Below, one piece after another: positions 12,697-22,865 of a DNA stretch of 64,000 bases. Each line of letters starts with the position of its first letter. Position 1 is the first letter of the stretch. The notes below the pieces were generated by a model. The model was not told the DNA's origin. It searched no databases and saw only the letters and a program-made list of their open reading frames with translations. Position numbers and translations under genes: made by a program. Source of the stretch: Cyclaneusma minus (taxonomy: Eukaryota > Ascomycota > Leotiomycetes > Marthamycetales > Marthamycetaceae); NCBI GenBank assembly GCA_037179335.1, contig JAKZHN010000015.1, positions 372,001-436,000 on the forward strand, written 5' to 3'.

Positions 12697-15600
12697 ATGA
12701 CCAACACCCTCGACCACCAACAAGCTGATTCTGCCTCGCAGCCCGACGACCAAATCAGCTTGGTGCCCAAATCCGCTGCTGCCACGAAGTCGTTTGATGC
12801 GTCCGCTCCGTCCGATGCCGACACTATGAAGCACGAGATGGACGCGGATGCTGGCGACAAGCCGGGAAAGCCCGACGAGCTCGCGCGGAGGAAGATCTCG
12901 AAGCTTTTGAAGGACAAGGAGCAGGAATGGACCCAAATAGTCCAGAAGAAGGGGCCGTTGCAGCTTCTCGACCTTCCGTTGGATGTGTTGAAAGAAATTG
13001 TGAAGGAGGTGAGGCTCGCAGACAACTGTGTGAATTGTGTGCATGATCAGAAACTGACGAGCCGGCCAATAGGTGACGCATACGAATGATTTGACGGCCT
13101 TGGCTCTTACTCATTCGGCTCTACACAACCTCGCTATTCCTCATATCTACTCTCGTTTCGATATCGTTTGGCCGGACGCCCATGCTACCAGTGATCCGCG
13201 GACGGGCGTCGATGCTCTTACATATGGGTTAGCAACCCTGGTAATGGGCGAGGATGTCTTCAAATACTGCTCAGCTCAGAATGGCTTCAAAGCTCATGAG
13301 GAATCGTCCCCGTGTCCTACCTGTGGCACGGCCAGCGGCTCTGGCTCTTCACACTCCGGCGGCGCTTCCGAACCACAAAACCATGCCCAAAGGCGTCTGG
13401 GAAACACATATCCACAGTACACACGAAAGTTTTCTCTGGGAAACGGACCGGCTGATTGGGTACAAGAATACATGATCACGAAGGAAAGCGGGAAAATGCT
13501 GGGAACACTCGTGGCTCTTGCCGTTGCACGCATGGTTAACCTCGAGACTTTTGTTTGGGACATGCCAACTGGAGTGCTTCGAGATGTTTGGCTGGCTCTG
13601 TCATCTTTACAGACCAGAAATCCGAATAATGAGTGCAATTTATCCCGCGTATGGGTCAGATGGCATGATAACTCGGATCCGGCTAGCTCAGCAGCAAACG
13701 GAACATCTGCACCTCCAGCAGTGAGTGTACCGGGGAGCAACTACACCCAGGTGGGTGTACTGGTCTCTGGGACTGGCGCATCAGCATCGCAAGGTCACTC
13801 AACTATCCTACCGTCTATCCAAAGCCATTCGCAGAATCGAGTCGAGTACCCAACTTTATCGGTTTTGCCACCTCTCAAATCGCTATCTGTTCTCGATATC
13901 GACGAACTGGCGTATCTTGACGAGATGAGCATCTTGATTGCCAGATCTCAAAATATACTGCGGGAACTGCGGATAGGAATCGCTGCAAAGGCTGCTTTTA
14001 AGGATTTTGTCCAGGCATGGGACGGGCCACACTTGCATCAAGTCGATCATGATGCGCCATGGCCTGGTGCCAGTACTATCGGGGAGAAAAGACTGGGCGG
14101 CGTGCTAGGAGTTTTACTGGGTCGGGTTTATGACATTCGCAAGAAGTCGAAGATCAGCGTTCGACTTCCGAAATCTGCTACTCCGGCAGCTTCTTCACCG
14201 CCGGACGGGGCGACGCAAACTCCTCAAGCGACACAACCTGCCGTTCAGACTGTACCTGCCGCTGACGCCCTGTCTTCTGACTTGACAGAGAACTCAGTAC
14301 CCCTTCTGGATGGACAGAGTCTATTGTCGCCGCCCGAGACTGGAACTGCTCCTCATCCTCATAATGTGACCTTCGCCGTTCAAGATGAGGTAGATCATGT
14401 GGTTCCCGCTCCAGTCACTTCAAATACGCACGGTAGCTTCACCCAGCGTACAGCACATAACGGAGACAAACGTAAAGCCCATGTCAAAGATCAACCTTCC
14501 GAGTCTCGTGATCGACTAGAGGGAAAGCTCAGGTTGCAGACGCTTGAGTTGGAACGCGTACCCCTATCCGTGACCGTCATGCAAAAGGGCATCGACTGGT
14601 CCGTTTTGACCAGCTTAACCATCTTGGACTGTGCCCATCACGAAAATCTGTGGAAAATGTTGAAACGACAGTTTCAGCCGCAGGTCTCGCCTAGTTCCAC
14701 TCTGTCGACATCCACCTTTTTGCGGAACAGCATATCTGCGAATTCGATCACGAAATCCCTTTCTCACGTGCCTATGGAATACCAGCTGAACATTAAGAAA
14801 ATACACACCGATGCGGCCTCTCCTCATCTAATCTCTTTCTTGAAAGAGACGCTGGCTCCAAATTCATTGGAGGTTCTCTTCTTGCAAGAGAAGCGACGCA
14901 CTATTACAAACCCTCCTGTCACGATCGAATCGATTTTCAAAGGTCCTTTAAAACGCCACAAGGGAAGTCTGAAGAAGCTTCTCCTGGACAGCGGGGATAA
15001 GATCCCAAGTAGACCTACGAATTCGAGTGAGGGCGGTAGATGGCGAAATTGGATGCCGAATCGTGAGATCATGACTTTCCTGACTAGTGGGAGGATGAGC
15101 AAGCTACGCGAGTTGAGTATTGCTATCGACTACAAAGACTGGGTAAGAGTTCACCCCCGTGTATTCCACTTCCATCCTCTGGGTGCTTTCGTACTGACAA
15201 ATCGCAGCATTTCTTCCTCCAGAGACTGCCGAAAATACCACAGTTGAGGTCCCTTAATATCCCGTTTGTCGCCGACCATGTGACAGCAAACTTTGATCCG
15301 AAAGAGCTGGCACTTCAAGTCGTGGACATCATATCGCTCCGTCCGGAGGTAGAGCTTTGCTACATGGGCATCTCCCACAAGTGCTTCGAGATATTGGAAA
15401 ACCGACCGCTGGAAGAAACCCCCTCAGTAGCCGAAGGCAGCTCCGCTAACCTCGGCGACGGAGCCACCGGCGACGAAGAAGAGGACGAAGACGACGAAGG
15501 AAGTGAAGAGGAAGAGGAAGACGAGGAAGAAGAAGAAGACGACGCCGGCACAGCCATTGGTGGCGTCGAGGCAGACGATGATTCCGAGCTCTCCGACCAT

Positions 15601-15729
15601 TACGACTCTGATTCCGACTCATTCTCCGGATCCGATGACGACCGCTCACGACCAAGATTACGGCTCCGCGAGATTCTCTTTTACGACGACAAAGTTGCTA
15701 TTTTCAAGGCGCGGCACGGTCGGCTCTAA
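12697..15729 (+). CDS. F-box protein with acidic C-terminal tract
   Basis: Three exons (12697-13008, 13073-15142, 15208-15729) give 967 aa. The introns are 64 and 65 nt, both in phase 0, beginning GTGAGG and GTAAGA. Residues about 87-125 form an F-box: PLQLLDLPLDVLKEIVKE, continuing after the first intron with THTNDLTALALTHSALHNLA and IPHIYSRFDIVW. F-box proteins recruit substrates to SCF ubiquitin ligases through Skp1. A large middle region with Ser/Pro/Thr-rich linkers (residues about 325-480) separates leucine-rich-like stretches, including LPKIPQLRSLNIPF at the start of exon 3. Residues about 875-925 are a nearly pure Glu/Asp tract. The substrate cannot be inferred. The intron splits the F-box itself. 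The chain is confident because all three frames join cleanly. Confidence 0.85.
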
Positions 15730-16818
15730 CGTAGCTGAGGGTCAGGTGTACAATGAGGGGCGCCGAGGCGCATCTTGGAAGTCAGAAACAACGCGCAGTA
15801 TCAGCGTAATCGAGGCATTTGGCGATTTAGCTAGGTTTTCACGAAGGCGTTTTTCGAGTGAGTTTGTGGAATGAATTGAGCAAAACTGGGCTTAAGTGTG
15901 AACGCTCGCTGAATGCGACAGTTGGCAATGGCTTGAGGCGAAAGCGGCGAAGGGATGGGGATGGGCATTACAAGCATAGGTTACAATTTGCCGAGCTTAT
16001 GGCTTTTCACGGCTTTCTCTACTCGTATGAATAAGGTAGCATAGCATTTGTGGATTTGCAAATGGAAATTTCGACTGACTAAAGCGTTTGCCGTTGTTGT
16101 AAGTTGTATTCGTATCATAATGGGGGTCAGTTGACCGTCCTGGTGACATCGATATCATGGTCGTACCTGTCCGCTGAGCTGCTTACCCGGCTATCCGCGG
16201 CCTGAAGAAGAATTATGTAACTCGCAAAAATCCAGTCCATCCAATCGACAAACCATTATGAAACCGTCGTTATAGAGGAAGCATACGGGCAATATGTGAA
16301 TGTGACCAGCAGTTTGGGGGCAGCAGGGCCGGAAGCTGGCCCGCGCCCGGGTCTTATCCGACAAGTCACAGGCGCTGGAGCGTCGTCAACGGTCAGCGTC
16401 AAGAAAGCTGCTGCCCCTCCATCCGACTAGTAGTACCGCCGCCATCATCACCACCTGTCACTGTTCACTAGACTGGCTTTTCTCACCGCTGGCTGTGAAG
16501 AATCGAAGAAGCTACCTAACGTTCGCGGATCGCCAGTTCGAAGTACACAATTTCAAGGCGCAAATACCTCACGCGCCCAGCGAAGTTCACCGCGTGGCCA
16601 TCGACTTTTGCGATCGCATCAAATACGGATACCACGAAGTGCGCCGTTGCGCCCGAATAACACTCTCGTCCTCGCCGTCTGCTGCTCAAACAGCCAACAT
16701 TCTGAGCTGCTCCTCCACCTCTCGCGAAGTGCATTTGCGCCCGAGCAGTTTCACCATCCGGCGCAACTCCCTCACCACCACCAACCTACCCACATACTAC
16801 CCGCCCAAAACCACAAAA
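15730..16818. other. Intergenic, nothing supported
   Basis: No gene is supported between the F-box gene stop and the PKR1 start. The frame of PKR1 stays open upstream to about 16495, but there is no ATG in the conserved register and the sequence is unlike protein of the family, so I treat it as the 5' leader. Confidence 0.4.
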
Positions 16819-17331
16819 ATGGCAACCTTCCTAACCGACCTCCTCAACTCAATCTTCACCCCCGGCCCCACACCCTCCCTCCTCCTCGCCACCAACGCCT
16901 CTTTCGCCTGCCTCCAGCTCGTGCTCTTCATCCTACTCATTACTACCTATTCAATCCACTTCGTCATTCTATCATTCCTATGCGCTGGATTGTGGGGTGG
17001 TATTAATTGGTTTGTTAGGGAATTGGAGGAGTTTGCTAGGTTGGAGGAGGAGAAGAAACGACAGGAATTGAAGGAGAGGGAGAGAAGTGGTGGGCCTGGC
17101 GGCCCTGGCGGGGGGGATAGTGGGGATGAGACGGACAAAATGGATAAAATGGATAAGGAGACTGTTGTTGGTGGAGAGGGAAGTGGAAGGGAAGGAAAGG
17201 AGAAACAGGGATTGCTGAGGCCGAGGGCAAGTCAGGGAAGTAATTTTGGAAGTAAGAGTGAGGTTTCTACGGAGGATGAGTGGGAGAAGGTTAGTGGGAG
17301 CCAGACGCTGAAGAATGAGAAGGATCAGTGA
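16819..17331 (+). CDS. PKR1: V-ATPase assembly factor Pkr1
   Basis: Single exon, 170 aa. Residues 1-75 match the Pkr1 family: a short helix with FLTDLLNSIFTPGPTPSLLL, then two hydrophobic segments (about residues 27-48 and 50-68) separated by a short loop, then WFVRELEEF. Pkr1 sits in the ER membrane and helps assemble the V0 sector of the vacuolar ATPase. The yeast protein is about 120 aa; the extra length here is a low-complexity Gly/Lys/Glu-rich cytosolic tail, as is usual in filamentous fungi. The ATG at 16819 (ACAAAAATGGC) was chosen because family similarity begins exactly there. It is followed by SmD1 on the same strand, about 0.9 kb on. Confidence 0.9.
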   Translation: MATFLTDLLNSIFTPGPTPSLLLATNASFACLQLVLFILLITTYSIHFVILSFLCAGLWGGINWFVRELEEFARLEEEKKRQELKERERSGGPGGPGGGDSGDETDKMDKMDKETVVGGEGSGREGKEKQGLLRPRASQGSNFGSKSEVSTEDEWEKVSGSQTLKNEKDQ

Positions 17332-18251
17332 GGGATGTGTCTGTCCGGGGGGATCTGGCGTCAGGGTGATACCCATAGAGGCTGCTTGGTTTTCTGCATT
17401 CGAGGGCGCGGGCGGAGGTGGAGCCTTTACGAGGATTATGATCCTCGAAGGTGTATGGAAATACTTTCACTCTGAGCTGAGAGGGATACTACGGAACCTC
17501 CTCGGTCGATGAGAAGCTGCAGGAATACATGCTGCAAATGTCTCCAGGATGCGCGAGCCGGCTTCTACTCCAAACTGAACGCAAACACAGTAAAAAGTTC
17601 GGGCTCGCCATCTCTGGCTCTACCCTATCCCCTTTGTCAGATACTGATCAACATCAACTCATGTCTTCTACTCTTCTTGCTACTTGGTAGCATAAAATGT
17701 GTAGTACATAAGAACATTTCATGAAGGCATAAGCTTTCGTAACATCGTCTCCAATGTTCTCTTGATCAGAGTAGACTCGACCTTTGGGACTCCCACTGCA
17801 CCGACTACTTGTGCTGCTTTCTAGAATTTGTCTGTTGTGCTGCTAAGGTTGATTATGTACTACACTGGATGTAGTTGTCCTGGGATCAAAGACCCAAGCT
17901 CATGAAATGATCCCATACATATTGAGCCCGAATTGAATCGACAACTGAACACCCATCTCAAAATTGAACGAAGGCATTCATGGCGGGGCATGATATCAGA
18001 TATGTTGGCAGATACATAAATAAATGCGTCCGTGCGCGATAACGGGGCAGGATTAAAGTTTACGCGCCTAAGGCTCCCGACCAGCTCTCACCGATCCGCG
18101 CCGGACCTCAAACTTCAATTTGAGCCTCACCACAAGGCTCCATACCGCGCCAACAACCTCGCGCCCAACGCTCCGTCATCCCCTCGACGATCCCCACGTC
18201 GAACCTACCAAACACACGCCGGGAAGTTGTTGAAACAAGAAGTCGCCCATC
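17332..18251. other. Intergenic, nothing supported
   Basis: The 3' flank of PKR1 and 5' flank of SMD1. No coding frame with protein-like features. Position 17699 onward is AT-richer and may hold PKR1 polyadenylation signals, but no single site stands out. Confidence 0.4.
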
Positions 18252-18923
18252 ATGAAGCTCGTCAGGTAAGCTTCCCTACAACATTATTCCCTTTCGAAGT
18301 GTACCTTGCTGAGCTATGATTCTCAAGGCGCTTTGTGAACGCTTCGCGAAAGGATAATGGAGCATGCGTTGGCTGACTGAGGCGCGTGTTTACAGGTTCC
18401 TCATGAAATGCGCTAATGAGACGGTTACCATTGAGCTGAAGAATGGTGAGTCTACTCCCTGCCACAATCCATCACCAGTTCCACCACCGGCCATCCAGGC
18501 GCCCTCGCCCTTCGCCAATCGCACAGGCGCCTCAATCCAAGTCCCAATACCACCATCATCTCACACACCACCCCTCCCACCTCCCTCACCAATTTACTAA
18601 CTCCACTCTCCTCAGGCACGATCATCCACGGCACCATAACCGCCGTCTCCCCACAAATGAACACGGCCCTCCGCACAGTCAAGATGACGCAAAAAGGCCG
18701 CGACCCCATCTCCCTCGACACGATCAACTTGCGCGGTTCTACTATTCGCTACTTCATTCTGCCTGACAGTCTGCCGCTCGACACGTTGCTGATCGATGAT
18801 GCGCCGAAGCCGAAGAATAAGGCCAGGAAGGAACAGGCTGATCGGGGTGGACGCGGTGCCAGGGGTGGTGGAAGGGGAAGGGGTATGAGGGGTGGTGGGA
18901 GGGGTCGGGGGAGGGGAAGGTGA
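18252..18923 (+). CDS. SMD1: Small nuclear ribonucleoprotein SmD1
   Basis: Three exons, 18252-18265, 18396-18445 and 18616-18923, give 123 aa. The first exon is only 14 nt (MKLV plus two bases of Arg). Introns are 130 nt (GTAAGC...ACAG) and 170 nt (GTGAGT...TCAG), long for this window. The protein follows SmD1 throughout: FLMKCANETVTIELKNGT, then the Sm1/Sm2 motifs including HGTITAVSPQMNTALRTVK and LRGSTIRYFILPDSLPLDTL. It ends in an RGG/GRGR tail (residues about 97-123), the usual target of symmetric arginine dimethylation. SmD1 is one of seven Sm proteins forming the ring on U1, U2, U4 and U5 snRNAs in the spliceosome. Length fits the family (human 119 aa). Intron positions within the Sm fold are set by frame and motif continuity. 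Confidence 0.95.
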
Positions 18924-19322
18924 ATGGCTTGACCTCGAGATGAAATGTGTCGAGAGGTTTGGGGCGAAAATGGGGGTAGCAAGGAAGAGAGAGCTGGATA
19001 CCTGGTGGGATAATGGTATCAAGATGCTTTTACTCGTCAACAGGTGTGCTAAAAATGCGCTCCTGCATCACAGAAGCACCAAGGGCGCGCTAGGGAAATT
19101 CACATGGGAGTTTTGACACGGCTTCCTTTTTTCAAAATCCACTCCGGAAACATTCGCTTTTGTGGTTGCAGCAAGATTTACGGTTTCCCCCCAACTAAGT
19201 CTCGAAATTGCAGTGTCCGAACTCATCACATATTGCAGTTCAAAGGGAAGATGTTGACGGCAATAGCTCATAATGGTTCAGCCAGTGTCTGTGCAGCCAG
19301 TTTCTGTGCTAGCTATTTGGTT
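18924..19322. other. Intergenic between convergent genes
   Basis: SMD1 (plus strand) and the coiled-coil/MTQ2 unit (minus strand) converge here. No coding frame or RNA gene is supported. Confidence 0.4.
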
Positions 19323-19760
19323 CTATTCCTCTCCTTCTTGAGTTCTCTTTTCGTCAGGAATCATTTCATCAAGCCTCTCCAAAACCTCATTCTGCATCCT
19401 CAGGTTTCTGAGTTCCGATTCGAGCAGCTCGATACGGGATTTCAATGCCCCCTTCGCCCTATCAAGATATTTACGCTTCACTTTGCCGAGGAGCTCCCTG
19501 TAGTTTTCGACGTCAATCTGGACCTTTCGAGCACGAGACATCCCTTCCTCCACCGCGGTATCCCAATTTTTCTGGAGCTCGTCGATGTCGAGATTAGGAT
19601 CTAAAGTCGCAGCCCTCTCCATCTCTTCCAAGTCAGTCATAAGCTGTCGAGGGCGAGTTTCCGATGCCGATACCGCGCTATTGATCTTTTCGCGGAGCTC
19701 GTTCAAGTTAGCCTGAAGCTTTTCAAGACAAGGGTCCGATTGTGAGAGCGCGGTATTCAA
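19323..19760 (-). CDS. Coiled-coil ORF one base out of frame with MTQ2
   Basis: An open frame of about 145 codons overlaps the 3' end of MTQ2 in a different frame. It has no ATG at its beginning; the frame is open back only to a stop within the MTQ2 tail, and the first ATG is internal, at 19640 (105 aa from there). The protein is strongly coiled-coil-like, with Leu/Glu/Arg heptads such as LEKLQANLNELREKINSAV. The MTQ2 tail just upstream reads TEQLRKKI, which resembles this heptad pattern. A one-base slip in the A5/T5 run at 19763-19767 would join the two. So it may be the true C-terminal extension of MTQ2 (445 aa if joined) broken by a sequencing or real frameshift, or a separate short gene. 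I see no GTRAGT-type donor that would join them by splicing. Confidence 0.5.
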   Translation of the reverse strand: MNTALSQSDPCLEKLQANLNELREKINSAVSASETRPRQLMTDLEEMERAATLDPNLDIDELQKNWDTAVEEGMSRARKVQIDVENYRELLGKVKRKYLDRAKGALKSRIELLESELRNLRMQNEVLERLDEMIPDEKRTQEGEE

Positions 19761-20661
19761 TCTTTTTGCGGAGCTGCTCCGTGTCGATGTCGAGTTGCTG
19801 CTCTTGAGGTTCTAATCGAGGTGTCCGAGTAATCCTCGCAATCCTCAAGATGACAAGCTTCTCCCAGCCCGCCTGCTTCCCACTCCTTCCTACAGTCTCA
19901 ACTTCCCATTCCTCACCCCACGTCTTCACCAGTGCCTTCACATCATCTGGTTTGTTCTGTGCACACAAAAGCACATAAGCCACACCCCTCTCTGCACTCA
20001 GTATCCTCGGTAGATCATGCAACAGCCGCCATGTAGTTTCCATGCCATCCACACCACCCGCGTAACTGAGCTCTAGCAACCTGCTATCCCTCTCAAACCC
20101 CGACTCTTTCGCTCTCCTCGCCTCACGCTCATCCGAGCTTTCCGCACCTGGCGATTCCGGGATTTCAAAAGCTCGTGGCAGTTCGAATTTGGGAAGCGAG
20201 GGCGTAGGCACATAAGGCGGATTAAACACCAACACATCCACACTGCCACTTCGTAATGGTGTCGCCAAGTCGCCCAACACATTTCCTACATAGAAACCTG
20301 CTCCGTCTAGTTTTCGGGTTGGACTTGGATTTTGAGGGTCTTCTGATGGGGAAGAACATGCTAGGGAAACGGTCTTGGCGGTCGAAATGCAGGCGTGGGG
20401 GTTTATGTCGATGCCGAGGGTGAGGATGTCGGGGCGGGCGAAGATGGTGGATGCGTGGGCGGTTAGAAAGGCTAGGACGACGCCGGATCCGGTGCCGATT
20501 TCGAGGACTGTTGGTGGTGGGGTATGGGAAGAGGTGAAGCGGGAAGTGAGGTAGGATTTCTCGGAGGGAGAGGAGAGAGTGTCGAGGAGGAGGTAGGAGT
20601 CTTCGGCGGGCTCATACACGCGGTCGTAGGGCACGTGGGTTGTTGATGGTGTGGGAAGCAT
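19723..20661 (-). CDS. MTQ2: eRF1 N5-glutamine methyltransferase Mtq2/HEMK2
   Basis: Single exon, 312 aa. The Rossmann-fold methyltransferase core shows motif I EIGTGSG (residues 54-60), the acidic GIDINPHA after strand 2 (83-90), and the catalytic NPPY (147-150) that binds the glutamine side chain. The N-terminus MLPTP...VYEPAEDSYLLLD is the family signature. Mtq2, with Trm112, methylates the GGQ glutamine of translation termination factor eRF1. The start at 20661 is preferred because MLPTP begins the family; the frame continues 10 codons upstream without an ATG. The family core ends near EKLVILRI (about residue 275). The remaining 37 residues are an extension whose last part looks like the start of a coiled coil that continues in another frame. 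It is divergent from SDH7, with 300 bp between the starts. Confidence 0.9.
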   Translation of the reverse strand: MLPTPSTTHVPYDRVYEPAEDSYLLLDTLSSPSEKSYLTSRFTSSHTPPPTVLEIGTGSGVVLAFLTAHASTIFARPDILTLGIDINPHACISTAKTVSLACSSPSEDPQNPSPTRKLDGAGFYVGNVLGDLATPLRSGSVDVLVFNPPYVPTPSLPKFELPRAFEIPESPGAESSDEREARRAKESGFERDSRLLELSYAGGVDGMETTWRLLHDLPRILSAERGVAYVLLCAQNKPDDVKALVKTWGEEWEVETVGRSGKQAGWEKLVILRIARITRTPRLEPQEQQLDIDTEQLRKKIEYRALTIGPLS

Positions 20662-20961
20662 TGTTGCCTGGTATATCTCGCAGTCTTCCAATCACGCTCC
20701 GATAGAAGAATGAGAGTTTCTCAATCTCGTGACTTTGCTGTGACTTGTATGCGAGTTCTCGAGATATTTTTATGATAGCTATTTGACGAGGCTGAGCAGC
20801 TCAGGGAAAAAGTGGGGCGAGGCTGTGGAGCGCGAGCGCGAAAACATCTCCTATGACGACGATACATGTACCAAACCTCACTTCAATTCATCCTGTCTTC
20901 AATCCTTTCAATAACTCTTCAATCCGTGTGATTTCTATAGTCTAACACAAAATCGATCATC
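20662..20961. promoter_or_regulatory. Divergent promoter region MTQ2 / SDH7
   Basis: 300 bp between the ATG of MTQ2 (minus) and that of SDH7 (plus). It must contain both promoters unless they overlap coding DNA. The half next to SDH7 has pyrimidine-rich tracts. No TATA box is evident. Co-regulation of a translation factor enzyme and a mitochondrial assembly factor is possible but not shown. Confidence 0.5.
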
Positions 20962-21568
20962 ATGCGAATATCACCCCGCCTTCTCGCCTCGCTCTCCTCA
21001 GCAGGCCAGGCCAAAGGTCTGAGACCGCAACCAATGGCCCTGCTTCCACCGATTCCGCTGTATAGACGCTTGTTGAGGGCGCATAGGAAATGCTTACCGC
21101 ATCAGATGAGGGTGTTGGGTGATGAGTATGTGAAGAGCGAGTTTAGGGCGCATAGGGATGTGGAGAATCCGGTGCATATTGTATGTTTGTGATCTCCAAG
21201 GATGGAGGAAGAATGGGACACCCCGGGGAGTACCCCTGGGAGTGATGAATAGGGGGATGATGGCTAATTTTCACGTGATTTAGATTGGTTTCTTGACGGA
21301 ATGGCAAATGTACGCGCAGAAGCTGGAGGGGGATAGTTGGGTGGGTGAGAGGATGGATCCGGGGAAGATTGATAAGATGAGTGGTGAGTTCTGTCGAGTG
21401 TGTGAAATTGCTCTGAATGGTCTGTTGCTATTCAGAGATGTGTGAACGGTTCACTCTAACTCGTTTGGGAGAACAGATCAGCAGTTGGGCCAGCTTTATG
21501 AGTTAATGCAGGCTATTCAGAAGGAGAAAGATGAAAAGGAAGGAGGAGGAGGACAACAGAACAATTAA
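20962..21568 (+). CDS. SDH7: Succinate dehydrogenase assembly factor 3 (Sdh7/Acn9, LYR protein)
   Basis: Three exons, 20962-21180, 21284-21383 and 21477-21568, give 136 aa. Introns are 103 nt (GTATGT...TTAG) and 93 nt (GTGAGT...ACAG). The N-terminus MRISPRLLASLSSAGQAKG is an Arg/Ser-rich amphipathic mitochondrial presequence. The LYR motif is in IPLYRRLLRAHRK (LYR at 33-35), followed by FRAHRDVENPVHI, IGFLTEWQMYAQKL and a C-terminal QLGQLYELMQ. All of these are hallmarks of SDHAF3/Acn9. The protein acts in the mitochondrial matrix, protecting the iron-sulfur subunit Sdh2 from oxidants during complex II assembly. Length fits (yeast 133 aa). The exon frames join without a stop, and each exon carries a conserved block. 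Confidence 0.93.
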
Positions 21569-21972
21569 GACATTCTTGTACTGAATCATAGTTTGGCGTT
21601 CAATGGTTGCTTTCTATCATTTGTACTGTCATTCAGTCGAGTACACATCACTTCGTGTGTTTGGAGTTGTCATTTTCAAGTTCTGAATCGTACCTGCCTA
21701 TTCTGGCGTTCTTTCTCAAGGCATAAATCTGAGTATATTCACTCTTCGGTTCCTTCTTCCTTGCCAACTATCGTTGAAACCTCTCCTTATCTCCATCGTC
21801 AACTACCACAACCAAGAAGGAACTTCACCATATCCAAGCCCATCTCCATCATATCAAAAGGCGCAGCTGCGACTTTGCACCTGAGCACACATATCCGCCA
21901 GCATCAATCCACCTCTGCGCGCAAAGCGCCCAACTTCCGCCCCACCCTCACCTCTCCACCCTCCCACCCACC

Positions 21973-22335
21973 ATGTGCGCAACAGCCCGCTACCGCTCCT
22001 CCCTCTGCCACCACGAATGGCTCACAATCACCACTCCCTGCCACCTCTCCTACGGTCTCCTCACCTGCCCCTCCTTCGCTCCCGCCAATCTCCGCATTCC
22101 AGCAACCAGCACCATCGACATCGTGCCCTGCGTTTGTCCGCGCTGCTCTGGCTTCGAATATGATCGCAATCAGACAAAGATGATCGAGTTCTCGAGGACG
22201 GGCGTGATGTTTGGTGTCTTTCCGGGGAATGGGGAAGGCTTGGGTGTGTTTGGGAAGGGTGGGCCGAAGAAGAAGAAGAAGGTGAAGAAGGAGAAGGTGG
22301 TGACGCATAGGGTGTTTGTTTGTGGAGTTATGTGA
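21973..22335 (+). CDS. Small Cys/His-rich protein, possible zinc binder
   Basis: Single exon, 120 aa, ATG in good context (CCACCATGTG). The first 65 residues hold Cys at 2, 12, 22, 31, 52, 54 and 57 plus CHH at 12-14, with CVCPRCSG resembling a zinc knuckle. The C-terminus is basic (KKKKKVKKEK). Small proteins that start MC and continue with spaced C-H and P-C pairs are common in filamentous ascomycetes and have no known role. I see no signal peptide, so a secreted effector is unlikely. A second overlapping open frame begins upstream at about 21593 but lacks features. Confidence is limited because the gene is short and single-exon. Confidence 0.55.
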   Translation: MCATARYRSSLCHHEWLTITTPCHLSYGLLTCPSFAPANLRIPATSTIDIVPCVCPRCSGFEYDRNQTKMIEFSRTGVMFGVFPGNGEGLGVFGKGGPKKKKKVKKEKVVTHRVFVCGVM

Positions 22336-22865
22336 GGTGGTGCTTTACAGTAGCTGACACCAGCGCATTCGGCTTGACCGAACGGCATCTACGCGCACCA
22401 GGGTGGTAGCTTCTCTTGCACAAGCTTTACTCGATGGGCTATTGAGGCCTCGGTGGACTGGGAGACGTGATGGAAAGTGGGGGGCATGCGGAACGAACAG
22501 GAAAGGGCGATTTTGGTGGGGACGAAGTGGATTTGTGCTGCTTCGGAGGCTCATCCAGCGCGATGCATAGGAAATGGGCTCGGAATCCAATGAGAATGAG
22601 CTGCGGTGCCTTTCACGGTGTGTCAGCGCTGTATTTGCGGGTTCATCGGTAGTGTCATTTCCAGTCACTTCGCTGACTTGCGCAGGCTTTTGAAGGGAGA
22701 TGGGTGATTGATATTGAAACTGGCCGTCGATCTACCACCTTCTAGATCCTATACCAGCTTCTTAGCTAAATGGCTCTCCAGCACATACATAGCGTTCCTT
22801 CTTCGGGCTCGCACTTTTCCACTACTGCAATCTTTTAAACTCGTGTATCTCAGACCATCCTCCAT
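22336..22865. other. Intergenic, nothing supported
   Basis: Lies between the Cys-rich ORF and the 3' end of the mitochondrial coiled-coil gene. No coding frame, RNA gene or repeat is supported. Confidence 0.4.
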
